In this document: positions 28,255 through 41,605 of the stretch, in pieces | Layout of the letters: the number at the start of each line of letters is the position of its first letter | Numbering within the stretch: position 1 is the stretch's first letter | Assembly (NCBI GenBank): GCA_911728455.2 | Contig: OU452223.1 | Span: 310,001 to 374,000, forward strand | Direction of reading: 5' to 3' | DNA length: 64,000 bases | Source of the DNA: Marthasterias glacialis | Taxonomy: Eukaryota > Echinodermata > Asteroidea > Forcipulatida > Asteriidae | Made by a program: the position numbers and the translations under genes | The notes under the pieces: generated by a model | The model's database searches: none | What the model saw: the letters and a program-made list of their open reading frames with translations, nothing else | Told to the model about the DNA's origin: nothing

Positions 28255-31200
28255 TAGTATTATTTAATATTATTTGATATTATTTAGTGCTATTTATTAA
28301 TACGTAGTATTATTAAGTATTATTTAATAATATTGAGTATTATTTTGTATTATTTGGTTCTATTTAGTATTGATTCTTTGGTATTAATTAGTATTATTTT
28401 GTATTATTTGGTATTATTTAATATTACTTAGTATTAAGTATTATTTTTTATTTCATATTAATTCAAATAATTTACTATCACTAGTATTATTTAGTATTAT
28501 TTGGTATTTTTTAGTTTTATTTAATATTATTTAGTATTATTTAGTACTATTTAATGTCGTTTAGTATTATTTTGTATTATTTCGTAGTATTTTATATTAC
28601 TTGGTATTATTTAGTACTATTTGGAAATATTTGGTATTATTTAGTATAATTTAGTATTACTTAGTATTATTTAGTATGACAGCATTAGTTACGATTATTT
28701 AGTATTATCTAGTATAATTTGGTATTATTTATTATTATTTATAATTATTTAGTAATATTTAGTATTATTTAAAATTATTTAGTATTATTTAGTATTATTT
28801 AGTACTTTTTGGTATTATTTGATATTATTTAGTGTTATTTAGTATTATTTGGTATTATTTGGTATTATTTTTTTTTTTTTTAATATATTTTTTTATTATT
28901 TAGTATTATTTAATATCTTTTTAGTATTACTTAGTATTATTTAGTTTTATTTTGTATTATCTAGTATAACTTGGTATTATTTAGTATTATTTAGTACTAT
29001 TCAGTATTATTTGGTATTTTTTATTACTATTTAATAATATCAATTATAATTTACTATCCATTATTATTTGGTATTATTTGTTATTATTTAGTATTATTTG
29101 GTATTATTTAGTATTATTTAGTATTATTTTGCATTATTTAATATTACTTAGTATAATTTAGTATTATTTATTAATATTTATTATTTACAATTAATTAATA
29201 TAATTTAGTATCATTTAGTATTATTTAGTATCATTTGGTATTAATTGGTTTTTTTAGTATATTTAGTGTTATTTATTATAATTAACTATGAATTTTATTT
29301 AGTATTATTTGGTATTATTTAATAATAATTAGCACTATTTAGTATTTGGTTTTATTTTTTACTTCTTAGTATTATTTAGTACTATTTATGTTATTTAATA
29401 TTTTTTAATATAAGTTACTAATATTTAGTATTATTTGGTATTATTTAGTATCATTTGGTATCATTTGCTATTATTTAGTATCATTTGGTATTATTTAATA
29501 TTATTCAATATAATTTACTATTATTTATTATTAAGTATTATTTTGTATTATTTTGTATTATTTAGTATTACTTAATAATATTTAATATTTAATATTCTTG
29601 AGTATAATTTAGCATTATTTATTAATATTTGGTATTATTTGGTATTATTTAATGACTTATTTGGTATTATTTAGTATTATTTATTATTTAATATTAATTA
29701 TTATAATTTATTATTTAGTATTACTACTTAGTATTATTTAGTATTATTTGTTTTTATTTAATATAATTTACTCTTATTTAGTATTTTTTGGTATCATTTG
29801 GTATCATTTGGTATTATTTGGTGTTGTTTAGTAGTATTTAATATTATTTAATAAAAATTAACTATTATTTATTATTTAGTATTATTTGGTATTATTTGCT
29901 ATTATTTAGTATCATTTGGCAATATTTAGTATAATTTAGTTTTATTTAGTATTATCTAGTATACCTTGGTACCTTTAGTATTATTTACTATTTAATATTA
30001 TTTAATATTATTTAGTATTATTTAGTGTTGTTTAGTATTATTTTGTATTATTTCGTCTTATTTAATATTACTTGTTATTATTTAGTACTATTTGGTATTA
30101 TTTGGTAATATTTATTATAATTTAGTATTCCTTATTATTATTTAGTATGACTTAGCATTAGTTACGATTATTTAGTATTATCTAGTATAGTTCGGTATTA
30201 TTTAGTATTATTTAAAATTATTTAGTATTATTTAAAATTGTTTAGTGATATTTAGTATTATTTGGTGTTATTTGGTATTATTCAGTATTATTTAATATTA
30301 CTTAATTTTATTTAGTATTTAGTATTATTTATGTTATTTAATATTATTTAATATAATTTACTATTATTTAGTATTATTCGGTATTATTTAGTATCATTTG
30401 GTATTATTTAGTATCGTTTTGTTTTATTTGGTATTATTTAGTATTATTCAATATTATTCAATATAATTTACTATTATTTAGTATTTAGTATTATTTGGTA
30501 TTATTTTGTGTTATTTAGTATTACTTATAATATTTAGGATTTAATATTCTTGAGTATTATTTAGCATTATTTAGTATTATGTGGTATTATTAAATATGAC
30601 TTATTTGGTATTATTTAGTATTTTTTTGTATTATTTGGTATTCAAAAATACGTATTATTTCGTAATATTTATTATTTAATACTAATTATTTTAATTTACT
30701 ATTATTTACTATTATTTGGTATTTTTTAGTATTATTTAATATTAATTAACATTATTTAATATTAATTAATATAATTTAGTATTGGTATTTTTTAGTATTA
30801 TTTAGTATTAGTTAGTAATATTTAGTATTACTTAGTATTATTTAGTATGACTTAGCATTTATTACGATTATTTAGTATTGTCTAGTATAACTTGGTATCA
30901 TTTAATATTATTTAATATTATTTAGTATTATTTAATATTATTTAGTATTATTTAAAAATATTTAGTATTATTTGATATTATTTGGTATTTAGTATTATTT
31001 AATATAATTTAGTGTTAATTAGTATTATTTGGTATTATTTAGTATAATATCATATTACTTGGTGTTATTTAGTATTATTTGTTATTATTTAATTTAATTT
31101 ACTCTTATTTAGTATTTTTTGGTATTATTTTGTATCACTTGGTATCATTTGGTATTATTTGGTATTATTTGGTATTATTTGGTGTTATTTAGTATTATTT

Positions 31201-32140
31201 AATATTATTTAATATAATTTACTATTATTTATTATTTAGTATCATTTGGTATCATTTGGCATTTTTTTAGTATTATTTAGTTTTTTTTAGTATTATCTAG
31301 TTTAACTTGGTAGTATTCAGTATTATTTAGTACTATTCAGTATTATTTGGTATTTCTTAGTTTTATTTAATATTATTAAAAATATTTTTACTATTCATTA
31401 TTATTGAATATTATGTGGTATTATTTAGTATTATTTAGTATTATTTAATATTACTAAGTATAATTTAGTATTATTTAATAATATTTATTATTTACTTTTA
31501 AGATAATTTAGTATCATTTAGTATTATTTAGTATCATTTGGTATTAATTGGTATTTTTTGGTATTATTTGGTATTATTCAATAATATTTAGCACTATTTA
31601 GTATTATTTGGTTTTACTTATTACTTCTTAGTATTATTTAGTATTATTTATGTTATTTATTATTATTTAATATAATTTAATAATATTTAGTTTTATTTGG
31701 TATTATTTAGTATCATTTGGTATCATTTGGTATTATTTAGTATCATTTGGTATTATTTGATATTATTTAGTATTATTTAATATTATTCAATATAATTTAC
31801 TATTATTTATTATTAAGTATTATTTGGTATTATTTGCTATTAATTAGTATTACTTAATATTATTTAATCTTTAATATTCTTGAGTATTATTTAGCATTAT
31901 TTAGCATTATTTAGCATTATTTGGTATTATTTGGTATTAGTTAATATGACTTATTGATATTATTTAGTAATATTTTGTATTATTTGGTATTTAAAATTAC
32001 TGAGTATTATTTCGTAATATTTATTATTTAATATTAATTATTTTAGTTTACTATTATTTACTATTAATTAGTATTTTTTGGTATTTTTAAGTATCATTTG
32101 GTATCATTTGGTATTATTTAGTACTATTTAAAATTATTTA
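28255..32140. repeat. Segmental duplication, copy 2 (pairs with 19790-23540)
   Basis: Second copy of the large duplication. The part at 31260-32140 matches 22660-23540 at an offset of 8601 bp almost base for base, which suggests that this part duplicated more recently than the rest. Confidence 0.7.
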
Positions 32141-32849
32141 GTATTATTTAGTATTATTTAGTACTATTCAGTATTATTTGGTATTTTTTAGTATTATTTA
32201 ATATTATTAAATGTAATTTACTATTCATTAACATTCAGTATTATTTGGTATTATTTAGTATTATTTAATAATATTTAGTATTATTTGTATTTTTTAATAT
32301 TACATATTATAAATTAGTATTATTATTTAATATTTAATATTTACTATTAATTAATATAATTTAGTATAATTTAGTATCATTTGGTATTAGTTGGTGTTTT
32401 TTGGTTTTTTTTAGTATTATTAAATATAATTTACTATTACTTAATTAGTATTATTAGGTATTATTTAATAATATTTAGCACTACTTAGTATTATTTGGTT
32501 TTATTTATTACTTCATAGTATTATTTAGTAATACTTATGTTATTTAATACTATTTAATATGATTTAACAATTATTTAGTACTATCCGGTATTATTTAGTA
32601 TCATTTGGTATCATTTGGTATTATTTAGTATCATTTTGTTTTATTTGGTATTATTTTGTATTATTTAATATGACTTATTTGGTATTATTTAGTATTTTTT
32701 GTATTATTTGGTATTTAAAATTACTTAGTATCATTTCGTAATATTTATCATTTAATACTAATTATTATAATTTACTATTATTTACTATTATTTTGTATTT
32801 TTTTAGTATTTAATATTAATTAATATTATTTAATATTAACTAATATAAT

Positions 32850-33450
32850 TTAGTATTGGTATTATTTAGTATTATTTGGTATTATTTAGTAATATTTAGT
32901 ATTACTTAGTATTATTTAGTATGACTTAGCATTTATTACGATTATTTAGTATCGTCTAGTATACTAAATAATTAGTGTTAATTAATAATATTTGATATTA
33001 TTTGGTATTATTTAGTATAATTTCATATTACTTAGTATTATTTGGTATTATTTGGTATCATTTGGTATTATTTGGTGTTATTTAGTATTATAAAATATTA
33101 TTTAATATAATTTACTATTAATTATTATTTAGTATAATTTAGTATTGGTATTGTTTAGTATTATTTAGTATTATTTGGTATTATTTAGTAATATTTAGTA
33201 TTACTTAGTATTATTTAGTATGACATAGCATTTATTACGATTATTTAGTATCGTCTAGTATACTAAATAATTAGTGTTAATTAATAATATTTGATATTAT
33301 TTGGTATTATTTAGTATAATTTCATATTACTTAGTATTATTTGGTATTATTTGGTATCATTTGGTATTATTTGGTGTTATTTAGTATTATAAAATATTAT
33401 TTAATATAATTTACTATTAATTATTATTTAGTATCATTTGGTATCATTTG
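32850..33450. repeat. Tandem duplication, 299-bp period
   Basis: Two adjacent, nearly identical copies. Marker TAGCATTTATTACGATTATT followed by AGTATCGTCTAGTATACTAA lies near 32928 and 33227. The two copies share unusual variants, such as the AGTATACTAAATAATTAGTG stretch, that are absent elsewhere. Confidence 0.82.
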
Positions 33451-35622
33451 GCATTATTTAGTTTTATTTAGTATTATCTAGTATAACTTGGTAATATTTA
33501 GTACTATTTAGAATTATTTGGTATTATTTAGTATTATTAAATATTATTTAATATAATTTACTGTTAGTTATTATTTGTATTATTTGGTCTTATTTAGTAT
33601 TATTTAATGATTATTAATATTATTTAATATTCTTGAGTGTTATTTAATATTATTTAATATAATTTACTGTTATTTATTATTAGTATTATTTGGTCTTATT
33701 TAGTATTATTAATGATTATTAATATTATTTAATATTTTTGAGTGTTATTTAATTCTATTGAGTATTATTTTGTATTATTTGGTTCTATTTAATATTACTT
33801 TTTTGGTACTATTTAGTATTATTTTGTATTATTTGGTATTATTTTATATTACTTAGTATTATTAAGTATTATTTTTTATTTCATATTAATTAAAATAATT
33901 TACTATTATTTAGTATTATTTGGTATTTTTTTTAGTATTATTTAATATTATTTAATATTATTTAGTATTATTGAGTACTATTTAATGTTTAGTATTATTT
34001 TGTATTATTTCGTATTATTTAATATTACTTGGTATTATTTAGTACTATTTGGTATTATTTGGTATTATTTGGTATTTAGTATTATTTAATATTATTTAGT
34101 GTTAATTAGTATTATTTGGTATTATTTGGTATTATTTAGTACAATTTCATATTACTTAGTATTATTTAGTATTATTTGTTATTATTTAATATACTTTACT
34201 CTTATTTAGTATTTTTGGTATTATTTTGTATCATTTGGTATCATTTGGTATTATTTGGTATCATTTGGTATTATTTGGTGTTATTTAGTATTATTAAATA
34301 TTATTTAATATAATTTACTATTAATTATTATTTAGTATCATTTGTTATCATTTGGCATTATTTAGTTTTATTTAGTATTATCTAGTATAGCTTGGTATTA
34401 TTTAGTACTATTTAGAATTATTTGGTATTATTTACTATTATTTGGTATTATTTAGTATTATTTAATATTATTAAATATAATTTATTCTTCATTATTATTG
34501 AGTATTATTTGTTAATATTTAGTATCATTTGGTATTATTTGGTATTATTTAGTAGTAAGTAAGATTATTTAATATTAAGTATTATTTAGTGTTGTTTAGC
34601 ATTATTTAGTATTATTTAGTATTTTTGGTATTATTTAGTTTTATTTAATATTATTTACTGTTATTTATTATTTAGTATTATTTGGTCTTATTTAGTATTA
34701 TTTAATGATTATTAATATTATTTAATATTCTTGAGTATTATTTAATATTATTTGGTTCTATTTAATATTACTTTTTGGTATTATTTAGTATTATTTTGTA
34801 TTATGAGGTATTATTTAATATTACTTAGTATTATTGAGTATTATTTTTTATTTCATATTAATTAAAATAATTTACTATTATTTAGTACTATTTAGTATTA
34901 TTTGGTATTTTTTAGTATTATTTAATATTATTTAATATTACTTGGTATTATTTAGTACTATTTGGTTTTATTTGGTATTATTTGGTATTATTTGGTATTA
35001 TTTAGTTTAATTTAGTATTATTTAGTATGACTTAGCATTAGTTACGATTATTTAGTAAATAAAATTACTTAGTATTATTTCGTAATATTTATTATTTAAT
35101 ATTTATTGTTATAATTTACTATAATTTACTATTATTTACTATTTTTTAGTATTATTTGATATATTTTTATTATTGTTTAATAATAATTAATATTATTTAA
35201 TATTATTTAGTATTATTTAGTAACATTTAGTATTATTTAGTATTTAATATTAATATAATATAATTTAGTATTTGGTATTATTTAGTATTATTTAGTATGA
35301 CTTAGCATTTATTACGATTATTTAGTATTGTGTACTATAACTTGGTATCATTTAGTATTATTTGAAATTATTTAGTATTATTTGATATTATTTGGTATTT
35401 AGTATTATTTAATATTATTTAGTGTTAACTAGTATTATTTGGTATCATTTGGTATTATTTAGTATAATTTCATATTACTTAGTATTATTTAGTATTATTT
35501 GTTATTATTTAATATAATTTACTCTTATTTAGTATTTTTTGGTATTATTTTGTATCATTTGGTATTATTTGGTATCATTTGGTATTATTTGGTGTTATTT
35601 AGTATTATTTAATATTATTTAA

Positions 35623-36269
35623 CCCTCAGAGCAGCCGAGAGGATAAAAAATAATCCAATGGTTACCAAATATGGTCATAATTTTTTTTCAATGGGCCAAT
35701 AAGGCCAAGATTCGATGTAGTCCTCACCCCTGGTTCACCCCAGACTCCCATTGGACAGACCCTAACCAGTGCGCAGTAAGGAGTGTTGAAAGACAGCAGC
35801 CACCTGTCTCAGTGTAGTAATTGATTGACCCTGTGTCAAGTATTCCCTTGGGACAGGGTGGTATGCACTTTGTGAAAACAACTTGCGCCGCATACTGGTC
35901 GTAAATAACACAAGTCTAAGTCTTGACTGGCACTCCAATTCACTAATTACATAGATTAAAATAGGTTTGGGCTTGCTGTTGGGGGTTTTACGTAAAAAAG
36001 ACTGGGTGGATAAAAAAAAGACTTATGGATGAACCGCGTGAGTTTTTTTTGTGGCTGCTTGGGACAGGGTGGTATGCACTTTGTGAAAACAACTTGCACC
36101 GCATACTGGTCGTAAATAACACAAGTCTAAGTCTTGACTGGCACTCCAATTCACTAATTATATAGATTAAAATAGGTTTGGGCTTGCAGCTGTTGGGGGT
36201 TTTACGTAAAAAAAACTGGGTGGACTTATGGATGAACCACGTGAGTTTTTTTTGTGGCTGCTCGGAGGG
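35623..36269 (+). mobile_element. TTAA-type DNA element, family B, with duplicated 3' end
   Basis: A 647-bp island. Its ends are CCCTCAGAGCAGCC and GGCTGCTCGGAGGG (13 of 14 bases pair). TTAA precedes the left end (35619-35622); TTTT follows the right end, so the right duplication has mutated or was lost. Its core matches the reverse complement of 15590-15860. The last 205-211 bp occur twice in tandem (35847-36057 and 36058-36262). The first copy closes with GTGGCTGCTT, a damaged version of the terminal repeat, so the duplication includes the transposon end. No coding capacity. Confidence 0.72.
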
Positions 36270-39200
36270 TTTTATTATAATTTACTATTATTTATTATTT
36301 AGTATTATTTGGTAATATTTTGTATTATTTAGTATTTTTATTATTATATAATATAATTTACTATTAGTTAGTATTATTTGGTATTAATTAGTATCATTTG
36401 GTATTATTTAGTATTATTTAGTATTATTTAGTATTATTTAGTATTTTTTAGTATTATTTAGTATTATTTAGTATTATTTAAAATTATTTAGTATTATTAA
36501 GTATTATTTGGTAATATTTGGTAGTATTTATTATTATTTAATATTATTTAATGTTATTTAGTATTATTTGGTATAATTCAGTATTATTAAATATTATTAA
36601 ATATAACTTAATTTTATTTAGTATTATTTTTTTTTATTTAATATAATTTTTTATTATTTAGTTTTATTTAATAATATTTCGTATTACTTAGTATTATTTA
36701 GTTTTATTTAGTATTATCTAGTATAACTTGTTATTATTTAGTACTATTCAGTATTATTTGGTATTTTTTTTATTATTTAATATTATTAAATATAATTTAC
36801 TATTCATTATTATTCAGTATTATTTGATATTATTTGGTATTATTTAGTATTATTTAATAATATTTAATAATATTTAGTATTATTTTGTATTATTTAATAT
36901 TACTTAGTATAATTTAGTATTATTTAATAATATTTATTATTTACTATTAATTAATATAATTTAGTATCATTTGGTATTAGTTGGTATTATTTAGTGTTAT
37001 TTAATATAATTTACTATTACTTATTATTTAGTATTATTTGGTATTATTTAATATTTAGCACTATTTAGTATTATTTGGTTTTATTTATTACTTCTTAGTA
37101 TTATTTAGTATTATTTATGTTATTTAATATTATTTAATATAATTTACTATTATTTAGTATTATTCGGTATTATTTAGTATCATTTGGTAACATTTGGTAT
37201 TATTTAGTATCATTTAATATTATTCAATATAATTTCGTAATATTTATTATTTAATATTAATTATTATAATTTACTATTATTTACTATTTTTTAGTATTAT
37301 TTTGTATTATTTAGTATTATTTAATATTATTTAATATTATTTAATATTATTTAGTAATATTTAGTATTATTTAGTATTTGGTATTATTTATTATTTGGTA
37401 TTATTTAGTATTACTTAGTATTATTTAGTATCACTTAGCATTTATTACGATTATTTAGTATTGTCTAATATAACTTGGTATCATTTAGTATTATTTAATG
37501 TTACTTAGTATTATTCAAAATTATTTATTATTAGTATTATTTAGTTTTTAATTGATATTATTTGGTATTTAGTATTATTTAATATTATTTAGTGTTAATT
37601 AGTATTATTTGGTATTATTTAGTATAATTTCATATTACTTAGTATTATTTGTTATTATTTAATATAATTTACTCTTATTTAGTATTTTTTGGTATTATTT
37701 TGTATCATTAGGTATCATTTGGTATTATTTAGTATTATTTAATATTATTTAGTATTATTTAGTTTTATTTAGTATTATCTAGTATAACTTGGTATTATTT
37801 AGTATTGTTTAATATTAATTAGTATTATTTAATATTACTTAGTATTATTTAGTATTATTTAGTACTGATTGGTATTATTTAGTAATATTTAATACTATTT
37901 AATATTAATCAATATTATTTAATATTATTTAGTATTATTTAGTAATATTTAGTATTATTTAGTATCTAATAATAATTAATTTAATTTAGTATTTGGTATT
38001 ATTGAGTATTATTGAGTATTATTGAGTATTATTTAGTATTATTTAGTATTATTTAGTATTATTTAGCATTTATTATTATTATTTAGTATTGTCTAGTATA
38101 ACTTGGTATCATTTAGTATTATTTAATATTATTTAGTATTATTTAAAATTATTTATTATTATTAGTATTATTTGATATTATTTGTTATTTAGTATTATTT
38201 AAGAATATTTAGTGATAATTAGTCTTATTTGGTATTATTTGGTATTATTTAGTATAATTTCATATTACTTAGTATTATTTAGTATTATTTGTTATTATTT
38301 AATATAATTTACTCTTATTTAGTATTTTTTGGTATTATTTTGAATCATTTGGTATCATTTGGTATTATTTAGTATTATTTAATATTATTTAGTGTTATTT
38401 AGTTTTATTTAGTATTATCTAGTATAACTTGGTATTATTTAGTATTATTTAATAATATTTAGTATTATTTAGTACTATTTGGTATTATTTAGTAATATTT
38501 AACATTATTTAATATAAATAAGTGTTATTTTTTAATTAGTATTTTTTATTATTATTTAAAATTAATTAATATAATTTACTATTATTTAGTATTATTTAGT
38601 ATTATTTAATATAACTTAGTATTATGGTATTATTTAATATTATTTAGTATTATTTAGTATAATTTTGTTTTATTTGGTATTATTTAATATAACTTAGTAT
38701 TATTTAGTATTATCTAGTATAACTTGGTATTATTTAGTATTATTAAATATTATTTAATATTATTTAGTGTAATTTAGTGTTGCTTTGTATTATTTAGTAT
38801 TATCTAGTATAGCTTGGTATTATTTAGTATTATTAAATATTATTTATTATTTAGTAATATTTAGTATTATTTGGTATTATTTGATATTATTTGGTATTAT
38901 TCAGTATTACTTAATATTATCTAGTGTTATTTAGTAATACTTAGTATTATTTGGTGTTATTTGGTATGATTTAGTATTATTTAATATTATTTAGTGTTAT
39001 TTAGTAAAACCTAGTATTCTTTAGTATTATTAAGTATTATTTAATTTTATTTTTAATTATTTATTATTTTTTAATATTAAATATTACTTAATATTAGTTA
39101 ATATTATTTAGTATCATTTAGTATTAAATAATAATATTTAATATTATTTAGTATTATTTAGTATTTAGTATTTTGTTAATATTATTGAATATTATTAAGT

Positions 39201-39623
39201 ATTACTTAGTATTATTTGGTATTATTTAATATTATTATTTATATTATTTAATATTATTATTTTGGTATTAATTAATATTAGTTAGTATTATTTAATATTA
39301 TTTCAAATTATTTAGTATTATTTAATATTATTTCAAATTATTTAGTATTATTTAGTATTATTTGGTATTATTTAATATTATTTAATATTAGTTAGTGTTA
39401 TTTAGTATCATATAATATTATGTAATATTAATATATGGTTATTTAGTATAACTTAGTAATATTTAGTATGATTTGGTTTTATTCATAATTATTTAGTTTT
39501 ACTTAGTATTTTTTAGTTTTATTTCGTATTATTTCGCATTATTTTGTATTTTTTGTTTTATTTGGTATTATTTACTATTATTTAATTTTATTTAGTGTTA
39601 TTTATTATTACTTAGTATTTTTT
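36270..39623. repeat. AT-rich decamer satellite, right block
   Basis: Last block of the decamer array. It again carries the TATCTAGTATAACTTGG markers. It ends sharply at 39623, where ordinary sequence begins. Nothing else is visible. Confidence 0.93.
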
Positions 39624-40165
39624 AACCTGAAGAGGTTTGAGTTTTATAGTCAACTAACTAGTGTAATTTCAAGTTGACTTGAAAACAAGATTGTGTATTT
39701 TCAATCTAACCTAACATGCCTGGAAGAAGGAGGAACAAACATTCCCAACTAAACTGATACACGAAGTGGCTTTAGTTTTCAAGTCAACCTGTGTAATTTC
39801 AATCTTACCTATCTTGATGTCTAGAAGAATGTTGAACAAACATTCCAAACTAAAATGATACCTGAAGAGGTTTGAGTTTTATAGTCATTTAACTAGTGTA
39901 ATTTCAAGTCGACTGGAAAAAAAGACTGTCATTTGAATCTAACCTAACATGATTTCTGGAAGATCGATAATCAAACAATATCAACTAAATGTTACCTCAT
40001 GTGGCCGAGTTTAAGGGCCACTTGTGTAATTTCAATCTAACTTAACATGATGTCTTGAAGAACAATAACAAACATTCCCAACTAAAATGATATTTGAAGT
40101 GGTTTTAGTTTTAAAGTTAACTTATAAGTGTAATTTCAAACTAACCTAACATGATGTCTACAAGA
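39624..40165. repeat. Degenerate minisatellite, ~105-135 bp units
   Basis: Five diverged units start near 39624, 39757, 39859, 39991 and 40090. Each runs from a CCTGAAGAGGTTTGAGTTTT-like start through GTGTAATTTCAA, CTAACCTAACATGATGTCT and AACAAACATTCCCAACTAAA. Unit length varies with deletions. No coding potential. Confidence 0.75.
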
Positions 40166-40649
40166 ACAACTATTACAAACACGATAACGATTTTCAAAAT
40201 ATGGGGTTCAATACTGACAAGAAATAGCTCTTTAAACTTACCTGAAATAAAGATGGTGTGTAAGACTAATGGTGTGATGCAAAGCCATCCTAAACATGAC
40301 ATTCCAAACTGACTTCAAGGAGGCTCTTGTCCATGAAGGAAACTGCCTTTAATCAGGGAATAATCTGCAAACAAAACACACATCAAAAGACAACATTTCT
40401 GAAAATGATCAAGATGTGAAAATTGTGAATTCTCAACTTGACCACCATTATTGAAACTCTGATTTTTTTAATACTTTAACTTTACTAATAATGGTGGGAA
40501 CAACATGAAATTTGGGTATGTTAAAGAGACAGCACATCAGCTCGGGAACAAATTTGAGTGTTGAAAAATCATTAAGGCTGGCAAGTTTCTGAAGGACTAG
40601 ACAACATGTAATTTGGCAGGAAATCGGGAAAGTACTGAATATACAGTGC
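40166..40649. other. Low-copy sequence, no gene seen
   Basis: Ordinary-composition DNA without a long frame or known repeat. On the minus strand, 40242-40364 is bounded by a good acceptor (TTTGTTTGCAG) and donor (CAG then GTAAGT), but all three frames are closed. If it is an exon, it is non-coding. Confidence 0.4.
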
Positions 40650-41171
40650 TTAACAAACTGGTGTATGGGAAAAAGAACTACAACTAATATTCTTTATCCC
40701 TTTTTGGTAAGGCCCTTGCAGGGGAGGTTTTTTTCTATGTACCCTTGCCGGGGTTGTTACCTTTCCGTTGGGTGGGTGTGCGTGTATTGACCTAAGATTG
40801 GGAACAGGTGTTGCCCCGTGCTTGGTCCACGGAGCCGGCTGTGGCTTAGGGTGCCGGGAGGGGGACTGCTGACACGGCAGCGGTTCGCCACCGGCAGAGA
40901 CCCCAGGGAACTCGGTCTGTCCCAGAGGAGGGTTGTTTCCTCTGGTTACGCCAGCACCTTTCCCCCCAAACTTCATTATTAAACACACTAAAAAACTCAT
41001 GAAGAACTGCTCGAACAACTCTACGCTAATACTATTCTTCGTCACTTTTTTCTTAAAACTAGCACTTCTCAAAGCAATAAATAGGTAAAATACAACAAAA
41101 GTAAACAAGCTCAATTTGAAAATGTATTCACCCAACTCTGCTGCTGAGAAAAGAGGGCGCAAACATGGCAC
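40650..41171 (-). CDS. Unrecognised 173-codon ORF
   Basis: I do not recognise this product. The ATG lies at 41169-41171 in a GCC-ATG-T context; a second ATG opens near residue 65 (MKFGGKGAGVTRGNNPP). The N-terminal third is hydrophobic and aromatic, with a possible membrane segment at residues 17-34. The C-terminal half (about residue 70 on) is rich in P, G, S and basic residues (such as GGEPLPCQQSPSRHPKP). Just upstream on the same strand, CCCACAATTCCCTGCGACAT resembles promoter-proximal elements, and CGCCCTC is repeated. It could be a host first exon, a 5' region or ORF1 piece of a retroelement, or a chance frame; GC content is higher here than on either side. A possible splice donor (AAG then GTAACA) lies at about 40760. 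Nothing shows that it is expressed. Confidence 0.25.
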   Translation of the reverse strand: MPCLRPLFSAAELGEYIFKLSLFTFVVFYLFIALRSASFKKKVTKNSISVELFEQFFMSFLVCLIMKFGGKGAGVTRGNNPPLGQTEFPGVSAGGEPLPCQQSPSRHPKPQPAPWTKHGATPVPNLRSIHAHPPNGKVTTPARVHRKKPPLQGPYQKGIKNISCSSFSHTPVC

Positions 41172-41605
41172 GCATGTCGCAGGGAATTGTGGGTAGGATG
41201 TAGGAGGGCGCTATTGTATATCTCTCAAGCGGTAAATTCCTGTCGGAAAGGGAAATATGCAAATGTAGATTTGGCTCTACATAGTCAGTAGAGAGCATAG
41301 ACCTGTTAATTTTCTTTTCATTATCGTACGATAGGTGCAGCATGCTTATTAGAGCATGCCAATAGTACGTAATGTGAATCCATATTCTTCCTTTTAAACG
41401 TATTCAGCCCAATACGTCCACGGTTCCTCTAAGAGTTAGGGGTTTTACGTGGCCACCGAGCGCTGATATCTCAGCCTTGTGTTGGATGCCGAACAGTTGT
41501 TACACATTTCCAGTGGTAACGTAAATGCATTATTATCATCAGATGACAAAAAGGCAAATTCCATGCCATGACAACCAAGCACACTTGTTGCTAACTATTG
41601 ATAAT
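41172..41605. other. Low-copy sequence upstream of the minus-strand ORF
   Basis: No supported gene. Palindromic GCATGC motifs lie near 41341 and 41355. A short frame on the minus strand (41128-41343) overlaps the ORF start and has no recognisable product. Confidence 0.4.

Larger units (their letters stand above)
18057..35618. repeat. AT-rich decamer satellite, main block (17.6 kb)
   Basis: The longest uninterrupted stretch of decamer array. It is richer than the left part in composite motifs that recur as markers: TATCTAGTATAACTTGGTAT (over twenty near-copies) and TAGCATTTATTACGATTATT (near 21200, 24655, 27180, 30860, 32930, 33230 and 35310). Large and small higher-order duplications are listed separately. 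No gene, RNA or non-satellite insertion is visible. Confidence 0.94.

Noticed and set aside
1-39623. Telomeric or CRISPR-like array
   Set aside because: The decamer is not a telomere motif such as TTAGGG and is degenerate. There is no constant repeat with unique spacers, and the context is eukaryotic.
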